DNA from: Lolium rigidum
Lineage: Eukaryota; Streptophyta; Magnoliopsida; Poales; Poaceae
Direction: 5' to 3'
Length of the DNA stretch: 64,000 nucleotides
Assembly: GCF_022539505.1 (NCBI RefSeq)
Contig: NC_061514.1
Span: 335,651,090-335,715,089 of the forward strand
Shown here piece after piece: positions 1 through 12,100 of the stretch. Below the pieces are notes generated by a model. That model searched no databases and had not been told where the DNA came from. It worked only from the letters and a program-made list of their open reading frames with translations. Position 1 is the stretch's first letter. Each line of letters starts with the position of its first letter. A program made the position numbers and the translations under genes.

Positions 1-1620
1 GTATTACTTTGAACAATTCTTTCTTTATGAAATGAAAGTGTTTTTACAATTAAAAGCAATTGCAAATTACTGCCAAAGGCATGAACCTTAATTCAACCCT
101 GAATTTTGATGAATAAATGGGGTAAGGGACTCAACATAAAATAATACATCCATGACTGCATTATTTGGATTTTTATAACATTATCCTTACTGGAAAATGA
201 TGCTTCTTTACAGAACTCGAGGTCCAGGTTCCATCCACTGCATTGAACTGCATTATCTCGCAGTCCACAGGCAAGTTCACCCTTGCTCATGTCAACTTGA
301 GTATTTTCTATCAATTTACTGCAAAGCTATATACTTACCATTCTTGCATTGAAAATGAAATGTTACTTTTTCAATTATGAATGTGACTATGTGGTTGGCA
401 ATGGAACCATGGTTTGTGATGATATGGTGGAGGTTCCATTGCATGGGTTTTATTAACCTAGGATTAATTACTAATGCCGTCCAGTGATTCTAGCGCCGTA
501 CATATCGCGTTGACCATAAGATCTATAATGGCTCTGGAGAAGCCAGCTGTATCTTTTCCCTCCTGTACGCCAACGGACTTGATAGAGCCTGGCGGGGTGT
601 TGGGAGAACACTGCCGTAGGTTGGGAAATCCTTTAAAATCCCCATCCGTGTGGATGAGAGGCTCTACTGTCTATGAAGGATTGTCCATAGTGCACCGGGG
701 GTAAAGCCGTATGAACTGGAGATGTCTACCGGGGGTGTACATATGGACAAAAGGGTGGGTTTGCAGGGTCGTGGAGAAGACGGTGTGGGCTTGGATCTTC
801 TTTCCTGGCCTCACACCAAGGAAGTGTGAACGGGGGCAAGTCCCTGCGGATGGCAAAAAGGATGAGATCTCTTATGGGAAAAGTAACGCACCTCTGCAGA
901 GTGTATCAAATTGTGGTTGTCACTCCTTGTTCCGGGAAGGGAACTGCGAACGCGGCAGGAAAGGAACTCCATGAAGTTCTGGTCAACCTGTGAAGACTGA
1001 CGGGCATAGTTTTCAGAATAAAATAAATCTTTTGAAGAAATGTTTTCGAAACATGCATTGACCTGAGATTTCCTGATCAATGGTCATAGCTAGAGCATCA
1101 AACACCTTTTACTCTTTTGAACTTGCTGAGTACCTCTGTACTCACTTTCTTTCGACACCCTTGCTAGACTGTGATACGGAAGTGGAGGCCATCGCCGATG
1201 GAGCACCGGAAGGAGACTACGAGCTGGTCTACGAGGAACCTGGTATGACCGGAGGAGTGGAAGGAGTAGACTATGGGATAGTCTACGGACCTGATGAGAA
1301 TGAGGCGGAGGAGTAATGCTACACCTTAGTACCATAGAGCCGAGCAGCGTAGAACTTACCTAAATAAGTTGCCGAGCTCTCTTTTATCGATATGTGAGTT
1401 GTAATAGTACTTAAGTATTATCTTAGGGTGTTCTCATCGGACTCGTGAGAATACCAACTTGTTAAGACTATGTTTGTAATAATATTTGGAGTGTTATGAC
1501 CTGCAATGTTTCTGTTGTACCACTCTGAGGGATATGGCAATTGTGAAGAAGTCCCTTCACAAAGATCATATCAACGACTTGTATACTACAACATGCGAGT
1601 GGTATCGTCGGGTCACCGCA
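1..1620 (+). repeat. E1 5' LTR, 3' part only
   Basis: The stretch ends with CA at 1620, two bases before a primer binding site, which defines the LTR end. The expected LTR start, TGTAATAACCC as at 30333, does not occur here, so the LTR begins left of the window and exceeds 1.6 kb. The stretch has no convincing gene; its short ORFs are best read as LTR sequence. Confidence 0.7.
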
Positions 1621-1622
1621 GC

Positions 1623-1635
1623 TGGTATCAGAGCA
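1623..1635 (+). other. E1 primer binding site (tRNA-iMet type)
   Basis: TGGTATCAGAGCA is the standard complement of the 3' end of plant initiator tRNA-Met, used to prime minus-strand DNA synthesis. It starts 3 bp after the LTR end, at the expected distance. Confidence 0.9.
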
Positions 1636-1822
1636 AATGTTGCGACCTTAGGTTGGAAAAACCTAGTATAGGGAAGAAACCTGTAGGAGTTAAGTAGAAA
1701 TAGTAAAGGATTCTCTAGAAATATGGTGATTATTCACATGAGAATAGCAAAATCATATATTTTAGTGCGATAATTCTTTATTATAACTATTATGATATAT
1801 CATCATTACTAATATTCTGCTT

Positions 1823-3046
1823 TTGTACACGGCCATAATGGCGTACACGTTTCCCAAGAGGACTTTGAGGAAGGTTGAGGGCTGGCTCGGTGATTATGAT
1901 GGACAACTTACAGATCTCCTGCGTGGGATGCTGAAGGAACTCCATTGTGAAACTCGGATACCTATTCTCAAGTACATCTACTATGATAGAGAGATCGTAG
2001 CCAAATGCAGAGTCTCAATCCAACTACCTATGCGACTAGAGATGAGTCGTATAATGCCGTACGGGGAAGCCAAAACCATTACCACAGCCTATCACATGGC
2101 CATATTCAAGGCAATCCTTGAAATAAGGCAGCATAAGTCAGTAGAACTGCTATGTTCAGAATATTCTCATATACCTCATGCCGAGGAAGATGAGGATCCT
2201 ACTCTGAATCATCTGCTGATGGCAAACAAACATCCTGAAGTTGCAGCGCAGCACATGGACAACTGTAAGTCTTTGCTGACTACGATGTATCTTCTACACA
2301 TGAAGATGGTGGATGAGATCAACCACATGCTAGCTGAGTTCATGGACCCTGATAAAGTCCAAGCTCGGATGCATGATCTGAGGGCGCAACCACAACACAC
2401 TACACCTTTCTTTAGCTTAAACAACCCTGTAGATTTGAGTGATCAGTTACCCAAGAGAGAACCACTTACGCCCAACTTTGTCCCACACTATCCACATGTG
2501 TCAGCATCGTATGATTCTGGATATGGGGGAGACGATTCCAGAAACCTAAACTGCTCGGAGTCACCAATCGAGAATTCGACTGGTTGGCGTTTCGGGGAAC
2601 CATTTTGTGATGAAGGAGAACCCATCACTTGTGATACGGAGGATGAAGGAGGCGAGGTTAACCAAGATATTAACCAAAGCTATGGACAGGAAGAGAAAGA
2701 TACCAACTCCATTTCTTTGGATTTGGAGATGGGAATACCCAAGACATTCCAGTACGAGGTAGGGGAGAGTTCTGGAGTGAAGAAGAAGAAGAAGATGATG
2801 AGGGGGCAAGTGAATAGAAACCCTCCATGGATGGCAGAAGAAGGAGGTATGTATCCTACCGGGGATACCTACGAGTCATTGTCCAGCTACTTTGGCATGA
2901 CAGATCTTTGTCTCGGCACTTCGTCCGATTCAGACTACATGCCTACTGGAAGGACCTTCATTCCGGACGGTGTCCGGAAGACGAGTCGCTGTACCGGATG
3001 GACTCCAGGAATGTATGCGGAGGCGAGTTATGATGATGAGGAGTAG
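1823..3046 (+). CDS. E1 extra ORF between primer site and gag, 407 aa, function unknown
   Basis: An uninterrupted 407-codon frame upstream of gag; a second ATG six codons in may be the real start. No gag, pol or env motif is visible. Residues 20-75 look like mixed strand and helix, 86-175 are helical with several His residues, and about 190-407 is acidic and low in complexity, with a basic run of five Lys near residue 325 that resembles a nuclear localisation signal. Extra ORFs in this position are known from several grass Ty3 elements. Residues 86-160 resemble residues 83-157 of the E3 extra ORF (19833-20633): VELLCSEYSHI against VRLLASRFTHL, and HPEV against HPEL at matching spacing. It is the only intact frame in E1, which may mean selection or chance. 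Role unknown. Confidence 0.7.
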   Translation: MYTAIMAYTFPKRTLRKVEGWLGDYDGQLTDLLRGMLKELHCETRIPILKYIYYDREIVAKCRVSIQLPMRLEMSRIMPYGEAKTITTAYHMAIFKAILEIRQHKSVELLCSEYSHIPHAEEDEDPTLNHLLMANKHPEVAAQHMDNCKSLLTTMYLLHMKMVDEINHMLAEFMDPDKVQARMHDLRAQPQHTTPFFSLNNPVDLSDQLPKREPLTPNFVPHYPHVSASYDSGYGGDDSRNLNCSESPIENSTGWRFGEPFCDEGEPITCDTEDEGGEVNQDINQSYGQEEKDTNSISLDLEMGIPKTFQYEVGESSGVKKKKKMMRGQVNRNPPWMAEEGGMYPTGDTYESLSSYFGMTDLCLGTSSDSDYMPTGRTFIPDGVRKTSRCTGWTPGMYAEASYDDEE

Positions 3047-3327
3047 AGCTCCAAGGAAGAATAAAGTAGTATAGGTGGTATTGTAATAGAACGTATTTTA
3101 AAATTCCGTTGGCTTGGGCTTGAAGCCAAATAAGTGGTTATATATACCACATGTAATATATGTGTGTATGTTATGTGATATACGATGTATATACATAATA
3201 AGTGTTTGTTTTGGATCTGCTTCTTGATTTCATTGTGTGACTAGTTCTGGGCAATGAGTTGAGCTCAGAAAACATTTGCATGTTGTAATTATGAGTAATC
3301 GCTCTTTGTTACAGGACTAGGGGGAAC
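3047..3327 (+). other. E1 spacer between extra ORF and gag
   Basis: AT-rich noncoding spacer with a short inverted repeat (TTGGCTT and AAGCCAA near 3110-3128). Nothing else recognised. Confidence 0.5.
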
Positions 3328-4190
3328 ATGGCGTTAGTGGAAACTGAAGAGGCTCGGAGAGAGCATGAGGCTAAAGAAAAAGAGGAGGCAGATGCAGCAG
3401 CTAGAGCCGAGAATGCACCACCACCACCACACCCAATGATGCATCCAGACTTCCAACAATACATGAGAGCAATCGAAGAAGATAGGAGGAGGTACCAGGA
3501 AAGTCAAAGCAAGAACATGCAAGATTTCTTTACCCAAGTCATCACCGATAGGGGTAATGAAGGCAAAGGAGTAACCTTATCAGACTTTCAAAATGCAAGA
3601 CCATTAATTACCTTTTGCATCAGCTCCAGAACCAATGGATGCAGAAGACTGGCTCATGGATACGGAACGGAAGTTGAAGACCGTTGGATGCAACGATGAG
3701 GATAAGATTCGGTATGCCACTTATTTGTTGTCAGGACCAGCAGCATCATGGTGGGAGAATCTTGTGGCAGTACACCCTCCAGAAAAGGTGTTCACCTGGG
3801 AGGAATTCAAGAAGAAGTTCCGGGATGCTCATGTTCTGGAAAGCGTGGTGGAATTGAAGAAGAGAGAATTTGACGAACTACATCAGAACACTGCACCCAT
3901 TATACAGTATGTTCGAGATTTCAACAGGCTATCAAGGTATGCACCTGAGGAGGTTGACTCTGATGAGAAAAGGAAGAAGCGATTCATGAAAGGCATGAAT
4001 CCATACATGAAGATGCAACTGAGGTTGGCACGGACTGCAGAATTCCAGGAACTGATTGACTCGGCAATCACTTTCGAGGATGACTACAGGCAAGTCCAAG
4101 AGGATAGGAAGAAGAGGGCTCGTATCGAGCCAAGGAAGTACCCAGTCAGTAAACCAACACCTGACCGGAGTTTCAAACCCCGATTCTGAC
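3328..4190 (+). pseudogene. gag: E1 gag (capsid), frameshifted
   Basis: Codons from 3328 give a charged, Glu/Lys/Ala-rich N-terminus, likely coiled coil, followed by a Pro/His-rich linker. The frame is lost near 3610. The capsid core continues in another frame from about 3625 to 4186, with the Retrotrans_gag signature around AASWWENL and a run of conserved Leu/Arg positions. It ends at a TGA (4187-4189) before the zinc knuckles, and a further frame change follows. The product would be the structural Gag that packages element RNA. At least two lesions make it a pseudogene. Confidence 0.8.
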
Positions 4191-5203
4191 CTACTGGTAA
4201 TCAATACAACCGGGGAGGTCGAATCGAACCCAAAGAACCAGATCATCTGTCATAATTGTGGACAGAGAGGTCATGTGCAGAAGGATTGTCAGAAGCCCAG
4301 GATCATATGTTATGGTTGTGGGAAAGAGGGACACATCAAGCCAGGGTGTCCAAACAAGGCGTCTTGGAGTGGACAAAGCTCAGGAGGACGAGGTGGAAGT
4401 AGCAACAACAATAACAACAACAACATCAATCGCAACTACAACAACAATAACAAAAACAAGAGGGGCAAGCCGTATGGAAAGCTGAATTGCACAACTTTGG
4501 AGCAAGACGGAGAGTCGGATCAAGTAGTCTTAGGTACGCTCAGCATTCTTACTCATCCTGGAAAAGTCTTATTTGATACTGGAGCAACCACATCATTTCT
4601 TGCACGTGAATTTGTGGAAAAATACGGGCTTAGATGTTCTAAGTTAGAAACCCCTATAACTGTCCTATCTGCGGGGAGAACGATCTTAGTAACCCACATG
4701 AAAGAATCACAGGTCATAACTATATGTGACTGTGTGTATTTCGCGGACCTACTCATCATTCCTATGAAGGATATATCAGTCATCCTAGGGATGGACTGGT
4801 TGGCAGAGAATGGAGCAGTGATCAACTGTGGAGACAAGACAGTATCTCTTCGCAATTCTATTGGAGGTCAGATAGTGTTCCAAGGAGACAAATACACTCA
4901 GTTGGAGATAGGACTAGAGCTCAACAGTCCAAAGGAGGTAAGGATTGAAGATATCCATGTAGTAAATGAGTTTCCAGATGTATTTCCCAAGGAACTACCG
5001 GGAATGCCACCCGATAGAGAGATAGAGTTTACAATAGATCTGATTTCAGGCACAACACCAATAGCTCAACCACCATATAAGATGGGACCAAAGGAGTTAG
5101 TGGAACTGGAAGCTCAGATAGATGAACTAGAACAGAAGGGATTTATCCAAGAAAGTGTGTCACCATGGGGTACACCAGTTATTTTTGTGGATAAAAGAGA
5201 TTG
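4190..5203 (+). pseudogene. pol: E1 nucleocapsid zinc knuckles and aspartic protease
   Basis: Two CCHC knuckles are visible (CHNCGQRGHVQKDC and CYGCGKEGHIKPGC), then an Asn-rich linker (about 4400-4460). The retroviral-type aspartic protease follows, with active-site triplet DTG in VLFDTGATTSF and a second conserved motif ILGMDWL. The frame runs on into the start of reverse transcriptase (residues PPDREIEFTIDLI and later) and stops at a TGA at 5202-5204, the only break before the RT core. Confidence 0.85.
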
Positions 5204-6188
5204 AGGAAAGAGAATGTGTGGAGATTACAGGAATCTTAACAATGTAACCATCAAGAACAAGTACCCTTTACCTAGGATACAAGATCTTTTTGATCAAGTT
5301 CAAGGAGCTGGAGTCTTCTCGAAGATAGATTTATGGTCAGGATACCATCAGATCAAGATCAAGAAGGAAGATGTACCAAAAACAGCGTTTTTATCAAGGT
5401 ATGGACACCATGAATACTTGGTTGTACCATTCGGACTAACCAATGCACCGGCTATTTTCATGAATTTGATGAACAAGATATTCATGAAGTACTTGGACAA
5501 GTTCATGATAGTGTTCATAGATGATATTCTAATCTATTCCAAAGATAAGGAAGAACATGCCAAGCATTTGAAGATAGTTTTGCAAATCTTGAGAGACCAT
5601 CAGCTATATGCAAAGTTCAGTAAGTGCAAATTTTGGTTAGATAGTGTTGAATTTCTGGGACATGTCATAACCAAAGAAGGAATAGCGGTGAATCCAAGCA
5701 AGGTTCAGTCAGTATTGGAATGGAAGTCACATAAAAATGCTAAGGAGATACGAGGATTTCTTGGTATGGCAGGCTATTATCGGAGGTTCATTGAAGGATT
5801 TTCGAAGATTGCAGGACCAATGACCAAGCTACTCAAGAAAAACATCCCATTTGTGTGGACTGATGAATATGAAGCAAGTTTTCAAACACTCAAGGAGAAG
5901 TTAACCACAGCACCGGTGTTAGCAGTTCCTGAACCTGGAAAGGATTACACGGTGTATTGTGATGCTTCCAAGAATGGACTTGGATGTGTTCTAATGCAAG
6001 ATCGCAAAGTAATAGCTTATGGATCAAGACAATTAAAGCCACATGAACACAACTACAGAGTACATGATCTAGAGTTAGCGGCAGTTGTTTATGCTCTGAA
6101 GAGTTGGAGACAATTTCTTTATGGATCCAAATGTGAGTTATATACGGATCATAAGAGTTTGAAGTATTCTTCACTCAGAAGGAATTAA
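5204..6188 (+). pseudogene. pol: E1 reverse transcriptase and RNase H
   Basis: The RT palm is well conserved: [16 protein letters not shown], the PFGLTNAP motif, and catalytic FIDDILIYS. The RT connection motif [18 protein letters not shown] is followed by Ty3-type RNase H with its first Asp in [10 protein letters not shown] and Glu in [10 protein letters not shown]. The frame breaks at about 6166 with what looks like a 2-nt loss, shortly after the third RNase H acidic motif (YTDHKSLKY). Sequence continues in another frame at 6191. Confidence 0.88.
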
Positions 6189-6190
6189 AC

Positions 6191-6989
6191 ATGAGACAGA
6201 AGAGATGGTTAGAGTTGATTAAGGACTATGAACTGACAATCAACTATACACCAGGCAAGGCTAATGTAGTAGCAGATGCCTTAAGTAGAAAGAGTACCGA
6301 GAATCAACCTACGGAATGGGAAATTCCAAAGGAACTTCGGAAAGAGCTAGAAGAAGCCAAGATTTTGTTTATTCAAGGTGATACAGTGGGAAGTATAGAA
6401 ACCATGAGGATCATGGATGAAATGTACACAGACTTGAAATATGAGATCATTAGAAAGCAATTGGATGATCAATTTATCCAAGAAGAAATCAAAAGGATTG
6501 GAGAAGGTAAACCATCGGAATTCAATCTCGGAGAGTTTGATTCTCTATACTTTCAGAAGATAATGTGTGTACCTGATGATCCAGAAGTGAAGGCAATCAT
6601 TTTAAAGGAAGCACATGAGACCCCTTATTCAATACATCCGGGAAGTACAAAGATGTATATGGATTTGAAAGAAATGTTCTGGTGGAACAACATGAAAAGG
6701 GAGATAGCTCAATATGTTTCGGAATGTCATACATGTCAGCGAGTGAAATCAGAACATCAGAGTCCTGCTGGATTACTTAAACCACTAGAAATACCAGAGT
6801 GGAAATGGGATGAAATTGGAATGGATTTTGTTACAGGTCTACCGATGACGAGTAAAAGAAAGGATATGATATGGGTGATAGTGGATAGACTTACCAAGAG
6901 TGCGCATTTCATAGCCGTAAACCAGAAGGATACCTCGGAAAAGCTTGTGGATATATATGTCAAGGAAATAGTTAGTAAGCATGGAGTAC
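6191..6989 (+). pseudogene. pol: E1 RNase H end and integrase N-terminal half, cut by E2
   Basis: The frame begins with the RNase H tail (MRQKRWLELIKDYE, ALSRK). The integrase HHCC zinc-binding domain is at about 6610-6750 (HETPYSIH to CHTCQRVK), followed by the first catalytic Asp region (EIGMDFVTGLP) and the VDRLTKSAHF motif. The reading frame ends where E2 inserted after position 6989. The continuation is at 29413. Confidence 0.88.
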
Positions 6990-8441
6990 TGATGTCTACT
7001 CACACTTCTTTTCCTGTAGACAGTGTTGGGCCTCCAAGAGCAGAGGTTTGTAGAACAGCAGCAAGTTTCCCTTAAGTGAATCACCCAAGGTTTATCGAAC
7101 TCAGGGAGGAAGAGGACAAAGATATCCCTCTCAAGCAACCCTCGCAATCACGATACAAGAAGTCTCTTGTGTCCCCAACACACCTAATACACTTGTCAGA
7201 TGTATAGGTGCACTAGTTCGGCGAAGAGATAGTGAAATACAAGTGATATGGATGAATATGAGTGGTAATAACAATCTGAATGAAATATGGCAGCGAGTAA
7301 ACATGCAACAGAACAGTAAATAAACGGAGTTTCACTGCTTGGAAACAAGGCCTAGGGATCATACTTTCACTAGTGGACACTCTCAACATTGCAATCATAA
7401 TTGAATATAAATAAGCACTTCACTATGCTATTCTGAATTACTCTCTGGCAAGATAACGAACACTAATTCATCATGTAGGCAAACCTTAAATATGTATTCC
7501 CAAGTACTAATAAACACCCCACGCCGTCACTCGTGAGCATTCATAGGAGGTACTAACACACCACAATTTCATAGAGACATCCAACTCAAATCATAACCCG
7601 GTGAACAAGTATTCTGTGAAATATAGCCTAAGAGACCCACACGGTGCACACACTGTCACCTTTACACACGTGGGACAAGGAGTCTCCGGAGATCACATAA
7701 GTAAAATCCACTTGAATAGCATAACGACATCTAGATTACAAAGCTCATCATATGGATCTCAATCATGCAAAGCAACTCATGAGATCATTGTATAGAAGTA
7801 CATGGGAGAGAGATTAACCACATAGCTACCGGTACAGCCCTTAGCCTCGGGGGAGAACTACTCCCTCCTCATCATAGGAGACATCAGCGTTGATGAAGAT
7901 GGCGGTGGTGTCGATGGAGATGCCTTCCGGGGGCACATCCCCGTCCCGGCGGCGTGTCGGAACAGAGACTTCTGTCCCCCGAATCTTGGCTTCGCGATGG
8001 CGGCGGCTCTGGAACTTTTCTCGTATCGTGGCTTATTGGTGTCGAAGATTTAGGTCACGACGACTTATATAGGCGAAGAAACGGAGTCGGAAGGGGTCTG
8101 GGGGTCCCACACACCAGGGGGCGCCCCCCCCCCCCTCTGGCCGCGCCGCCACCATGTGTGGAGGCCCTGGGCCTCCCCTCTGGTGCCTCTCCGGTGTTCT
8201 GGAAGCTTCGTGGAAATATAAAATCGTGGGCCTTGATTTCGTCCAATTCCGAGAATATTTCCTTACTAGGATTTCTGAAACCAAAAACAGCAGAAAACAT
8301 GAACTGGCACTTCGGCATCTCGTTAATAGGTTAGTTCCGGAAAATGCATAATAATGACATAAAGTGTGTATAAAACATGTGAGTATCATCATAAAAGTAG
8401 CATGGAACATAAGAAATTATAGATACGTTTGAGACGTATCA
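6990..8441 (-). repeat. E2 3' LTR (left copy)
   Basis: Begins TGATGTCTACTC on the + strand and ends GAGACGTATCA; matches 27963-29412 along its whole length apart from scattered substitutions, short indels and a longer C tract near 8125. On the element strand the U3 end reads TGATACGTCTC, the same terminus as E4. A TATA-like CTATATAA lies at 8065-8072 on the minus strand. ORFs here are LTR noise. Confidence 0.92.
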
Positions 8442-8462
8442 AGCATCCCCAAGCTTAGTTCC
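8442..8462 (-). other. E2 polypurine tract
   Basis: On the minus strand, AAGCTTGGGGATGCT directly precedes the 3' LTR. The same tract precedes the 3' LTR of E4 (60230-60249). Confidence 0.75.
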
Positions 8463-9167
8463 TACTCGCCCTCGAGTAGGTAAACGATAACAAGGATAAT
8501 TTCTGAAGTCACATGCTATCATAATCTTGATCAATACTATTGTAAAGCATATGAGATGAATGCAGCGATTCGAAGCAATGGTGAAGACAATGAATAAACA
8601 ACTGAATCATATAGCAAAGACTTTTCATGAATAGTACTTTCAAGACAAGCATCAATAAGTCTTGCATAAGAGTTAACTCAAAAAGCAATATATTCAAAGT
8701 AGAAGGCATTGAAGCAACACAAAGGAAGATATAAGTTTCAGCAGCTGCTTTCAACTTTTAACATGTATATCTCATGGATAGTTGTCAACATAAAGCAATA
8801 TAACAAGTGCAATAGGTAAACATGGAAGAATCAATGCACACAGTTGATACAAGTGTTTGCTTCTAAGATAGAAGAAATAGGTAAACTGAGTCAACATAAA
8901 GTAAAAGAATGGCCCTTCGCAGAGGGAATCATAGATTGCTATTTTTGTGCTAGAGCTTTTCATTTTGAAAACATAGAAACAACTTTGTCAACGGTAGTAA
9001 TAAAGCATATGTGTTATGTATAAGATATCCTATAAGTTGCAAGCCTCATGCATAGTATACCAATAGTGCCCGCACCTTGTCCTAATTAGCTTGGATTTAC
9101 ATGGATTATCATTGCATAGCATATGTTTCAACCAAGTGTCACAAAGGGGTACCTCTATGACGCCTGT
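8463..9167 (-). other. E2 internal region, left of E3, noncoding
   Basis: AT-rich sequence without a credible ORF; it is the reverse-strand counterpart of about 59560-60230 in E4 (both contain recognisably similar stretches). It ends with the E3 target duplication CCTGT at 9163-9167. Confidence 0.6.
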
Positions 9168-12100
9168 TGTCAACACCCGGATTTTTAAGTCCAGATGCCT
9201 ATTATGTCATTCATCGCAATCCCAGGAATATTGTGGTTGCGAGGCATAATAGTTGAATATCATAGTCATCATTCCTTACAAACCATATTGTCTTACAACT
9301 TGAATCACATGATCCATATTACACAAATAGTTGATATATTGATCAACGAACAAACACAAGTTCATAGCGGAAGCGTAAAGATAAATGGACTCTCTAGTCC
9401 ACAGGCCAACGCTTGACGTCGAAAGACTCCTAGTTGTCGTAGGCGTCCTGCTGGTCATCTCCTTGGTAGTTATGTTCATCTTCATACTATGGCCATTTGA
9501 ATAGCCAGGGACAAAGCCGTGAGTACTTTAAGTACTCGTAAACTAATACTAGTGTAAGTACTAACAATTCTAGTAAGGGGTGCTAAGCTCTAGTTTATTT
9601 GCATAAAGCCAATTTTAGTTCACGAGTATTTGATAAAGACTTATTCATGTGCTAACTAACTCAAGTGGGAACATTAGTGTCATTCCCACACATTTGTTGT
9701 AATTCAACAAGTCACCAATTCACCATTCATTTCACCAACATTTTTCAAGAATCTGACACCGGAAACTGTATGGCCTTTCCAACTATCCGTAACCGTGGAC
9801 ACGGCTATTCGAATAGGTTTACACTCTGCAGAGGTTGCACACTTGTGCCACAACATTTGATTTCAACCGTCGGGATTACCCTGAATCATCGTAACACAGT
9901 ACACGGATCATCAACCATAACCTTTCACTTACAAACCCTAGTATGAGCACCTCTCCCCATGAGCTTGGCCTCCCAGTGAAGACCAACTGTCAACCTGGGA
10001 ACTGCACAGGGCTTGGCCGTACAATTCACCTCAACTCATATCATTTCTCAACAACAGAGGCAGCCTGAAGCATAACCCCTATGATGTGTGTTCAGAGGGA
10101 ACCCATACTAAGATGCATAAATTTCCAGTTAAGCCCTACCCATAATCAGGTATTGTGGGGGTACTCAAAATTGGAAAGGTATCGCATTCAAACCAATATC
10201 AGTTTTATATCAAAAATCACCATCTTCTCTTGGTCATATCCACCTTCAAAAATCATTCAATGGAATGACTCATCATTCCAAGGTTTCAAATTCATTTCAA
10301 AGTCACATTGTTCCCATCTAGAGTAGTCAAGTTTTAATATTTAGCACTAGCACTAATCATGAGGGGTGCTAATCTTGCTTGGCTAGCTAGAGACTAACTT
10401 CACTACTCTAGTAACCTTCTTTCACTTTGACCAAAGTTAACTATAAAAGTAACTCTTTGAATAAACAAGTAAAAACTTGTAAGGTAGAAACTTGGGATAG
10501 GCTTATGGTAAGAAAGGTAAGACTAATGGTGCCTTGCCCCAAGGGGCTTTGCACTTTGCAAGAATATTAGCTTGCCTTGGTAGTTTTCAAAGTTCTCCTC
10601 TTCCTCCTCTTGGTAGCGACCTTCCTCTTCCTGGTATTCTCCGGTGCTAGCGTCTAAATTTGAATACGAGGTATGATCACTCAACCAATTCATTGGCTAT
10701 TCCAAACATCACATATATTCACACAAACTATTTTAAGCACACAATTAATACAATTAGGGTGCCTTGGTTGTGTGGCTTGAGGAAAAAAGTTTCCTCTCAT
10801 TACATATGTAAATGATAGTTTCCATATAGTTCTTGAGAAACAATTTCCTCTCATTGAAATCTTCTTAAGATTTAATTTCTCAAACAATCATACATGAATT
10901 CATGTTGACCTAAGTCAACCATTCATCATCACCATTTGAGAAAATGATTTAAATGAGGTAGACCACCTCATACTATTTAATAATTCTACAAATGATTTAA
11001 AATCTCCAAGTATTTCATATGAGAGTATTTGACCAGGGGTTCAAACTTCATATGAAATTACTTGGGACAAGATTTAAATGAAGTAAAATACTTCATATGA
11101 TTTGCATAATAGTTTTGGACAATATCACTTGAGTAAACTAGCCCTATTGTCCATTATTTAAACTAGGGCATGATCATTCAAAGTGCCCACACCATTTTAT
11201 TGCAGAAACAATTAGTGTAAGTTAAATGTGAGCTATTGGAGTTGGAATTAACTAAATATCTATTTTGGTTGATTTTTAAGATTTAATTGAATGTGAAAAA
11301 GTCCCTGCCTTCATCTTTTTTTCACTTTATTTCTACAACAGATCTCAAGGTGAGACCAGTGGCAAGTGGTAGAACTTTTCAATAGCTTTCCAACAACATA
11401 AAATTTGCTAAATTTGGCCAAGCCAAACAGATTCTACTTAATTTCTAAGTTGGGTCCAGTATTGAAATTTAAATTTATTTGGAAATTCGAGTTTGAATTA
11501 AAAGGGCCGGCGGGAAACTCATTTGGGCCGAAACGATTCAAAAACAGAGAAACTCGGCCCAGCAACGCATCCAGTGTGCGTGGGCCGTCTGACGAGGTGG
11601 GGGCCACTCGTCAGCGTCTCTTAAACGCGTGAAACGGTACGAGCGACGTGGAGCGTTGGATTAGAAGGAGATCCAACGGCGCACGGTCGTCGTCTCCTCC
11701 GGCGAGATCGAGCTACGGGCGCGGCGAGCCTAGGGGGTCGGCGAGCTCACCGTTGCTCCAGCTAGGGTTGGCAATAGGCTCGAGGAAGATGTAGACGACG
11801 GCGGTTCTCCTGGTACCAGCGGCAACTCCAGGGGCGGCTCCAATCGACGGCGGCGATCTCCGGGTACTGGCGGCTCCGATCGCCAAATTGGGGCTGCTCC
11901 GGCGTCAATTGAGTGGGTGGCTTGGTCGTGTAGAAGTAGGGATGGGAGGAGAAGCTGGTGGTGTGCTTGGTTTGGTCCGGGGAGTCCTCTATTTATACAA
12001 GGGAGAGGGTGCTGCGGGGCAGTGAAGAACTCGACCATGGCGCGGCGATTCCGACGAGGTAGGGAGCTAGGCGCGGGAGTAGAACTGCTCAGCGTGTCCA

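Noticed and set aside
1080..1316. 78-codon acidic ORF in the E1 5' LTR
   Set aside because: Located in LTR sequence just before the primer site; no homology or start context to support it.
8033..8410. Pro/Gly-rich ORFs in E2 LTRs, both strands (also 29030-29381)
   Set aside because: LTR sequence; frames differ between the two LTR copies.
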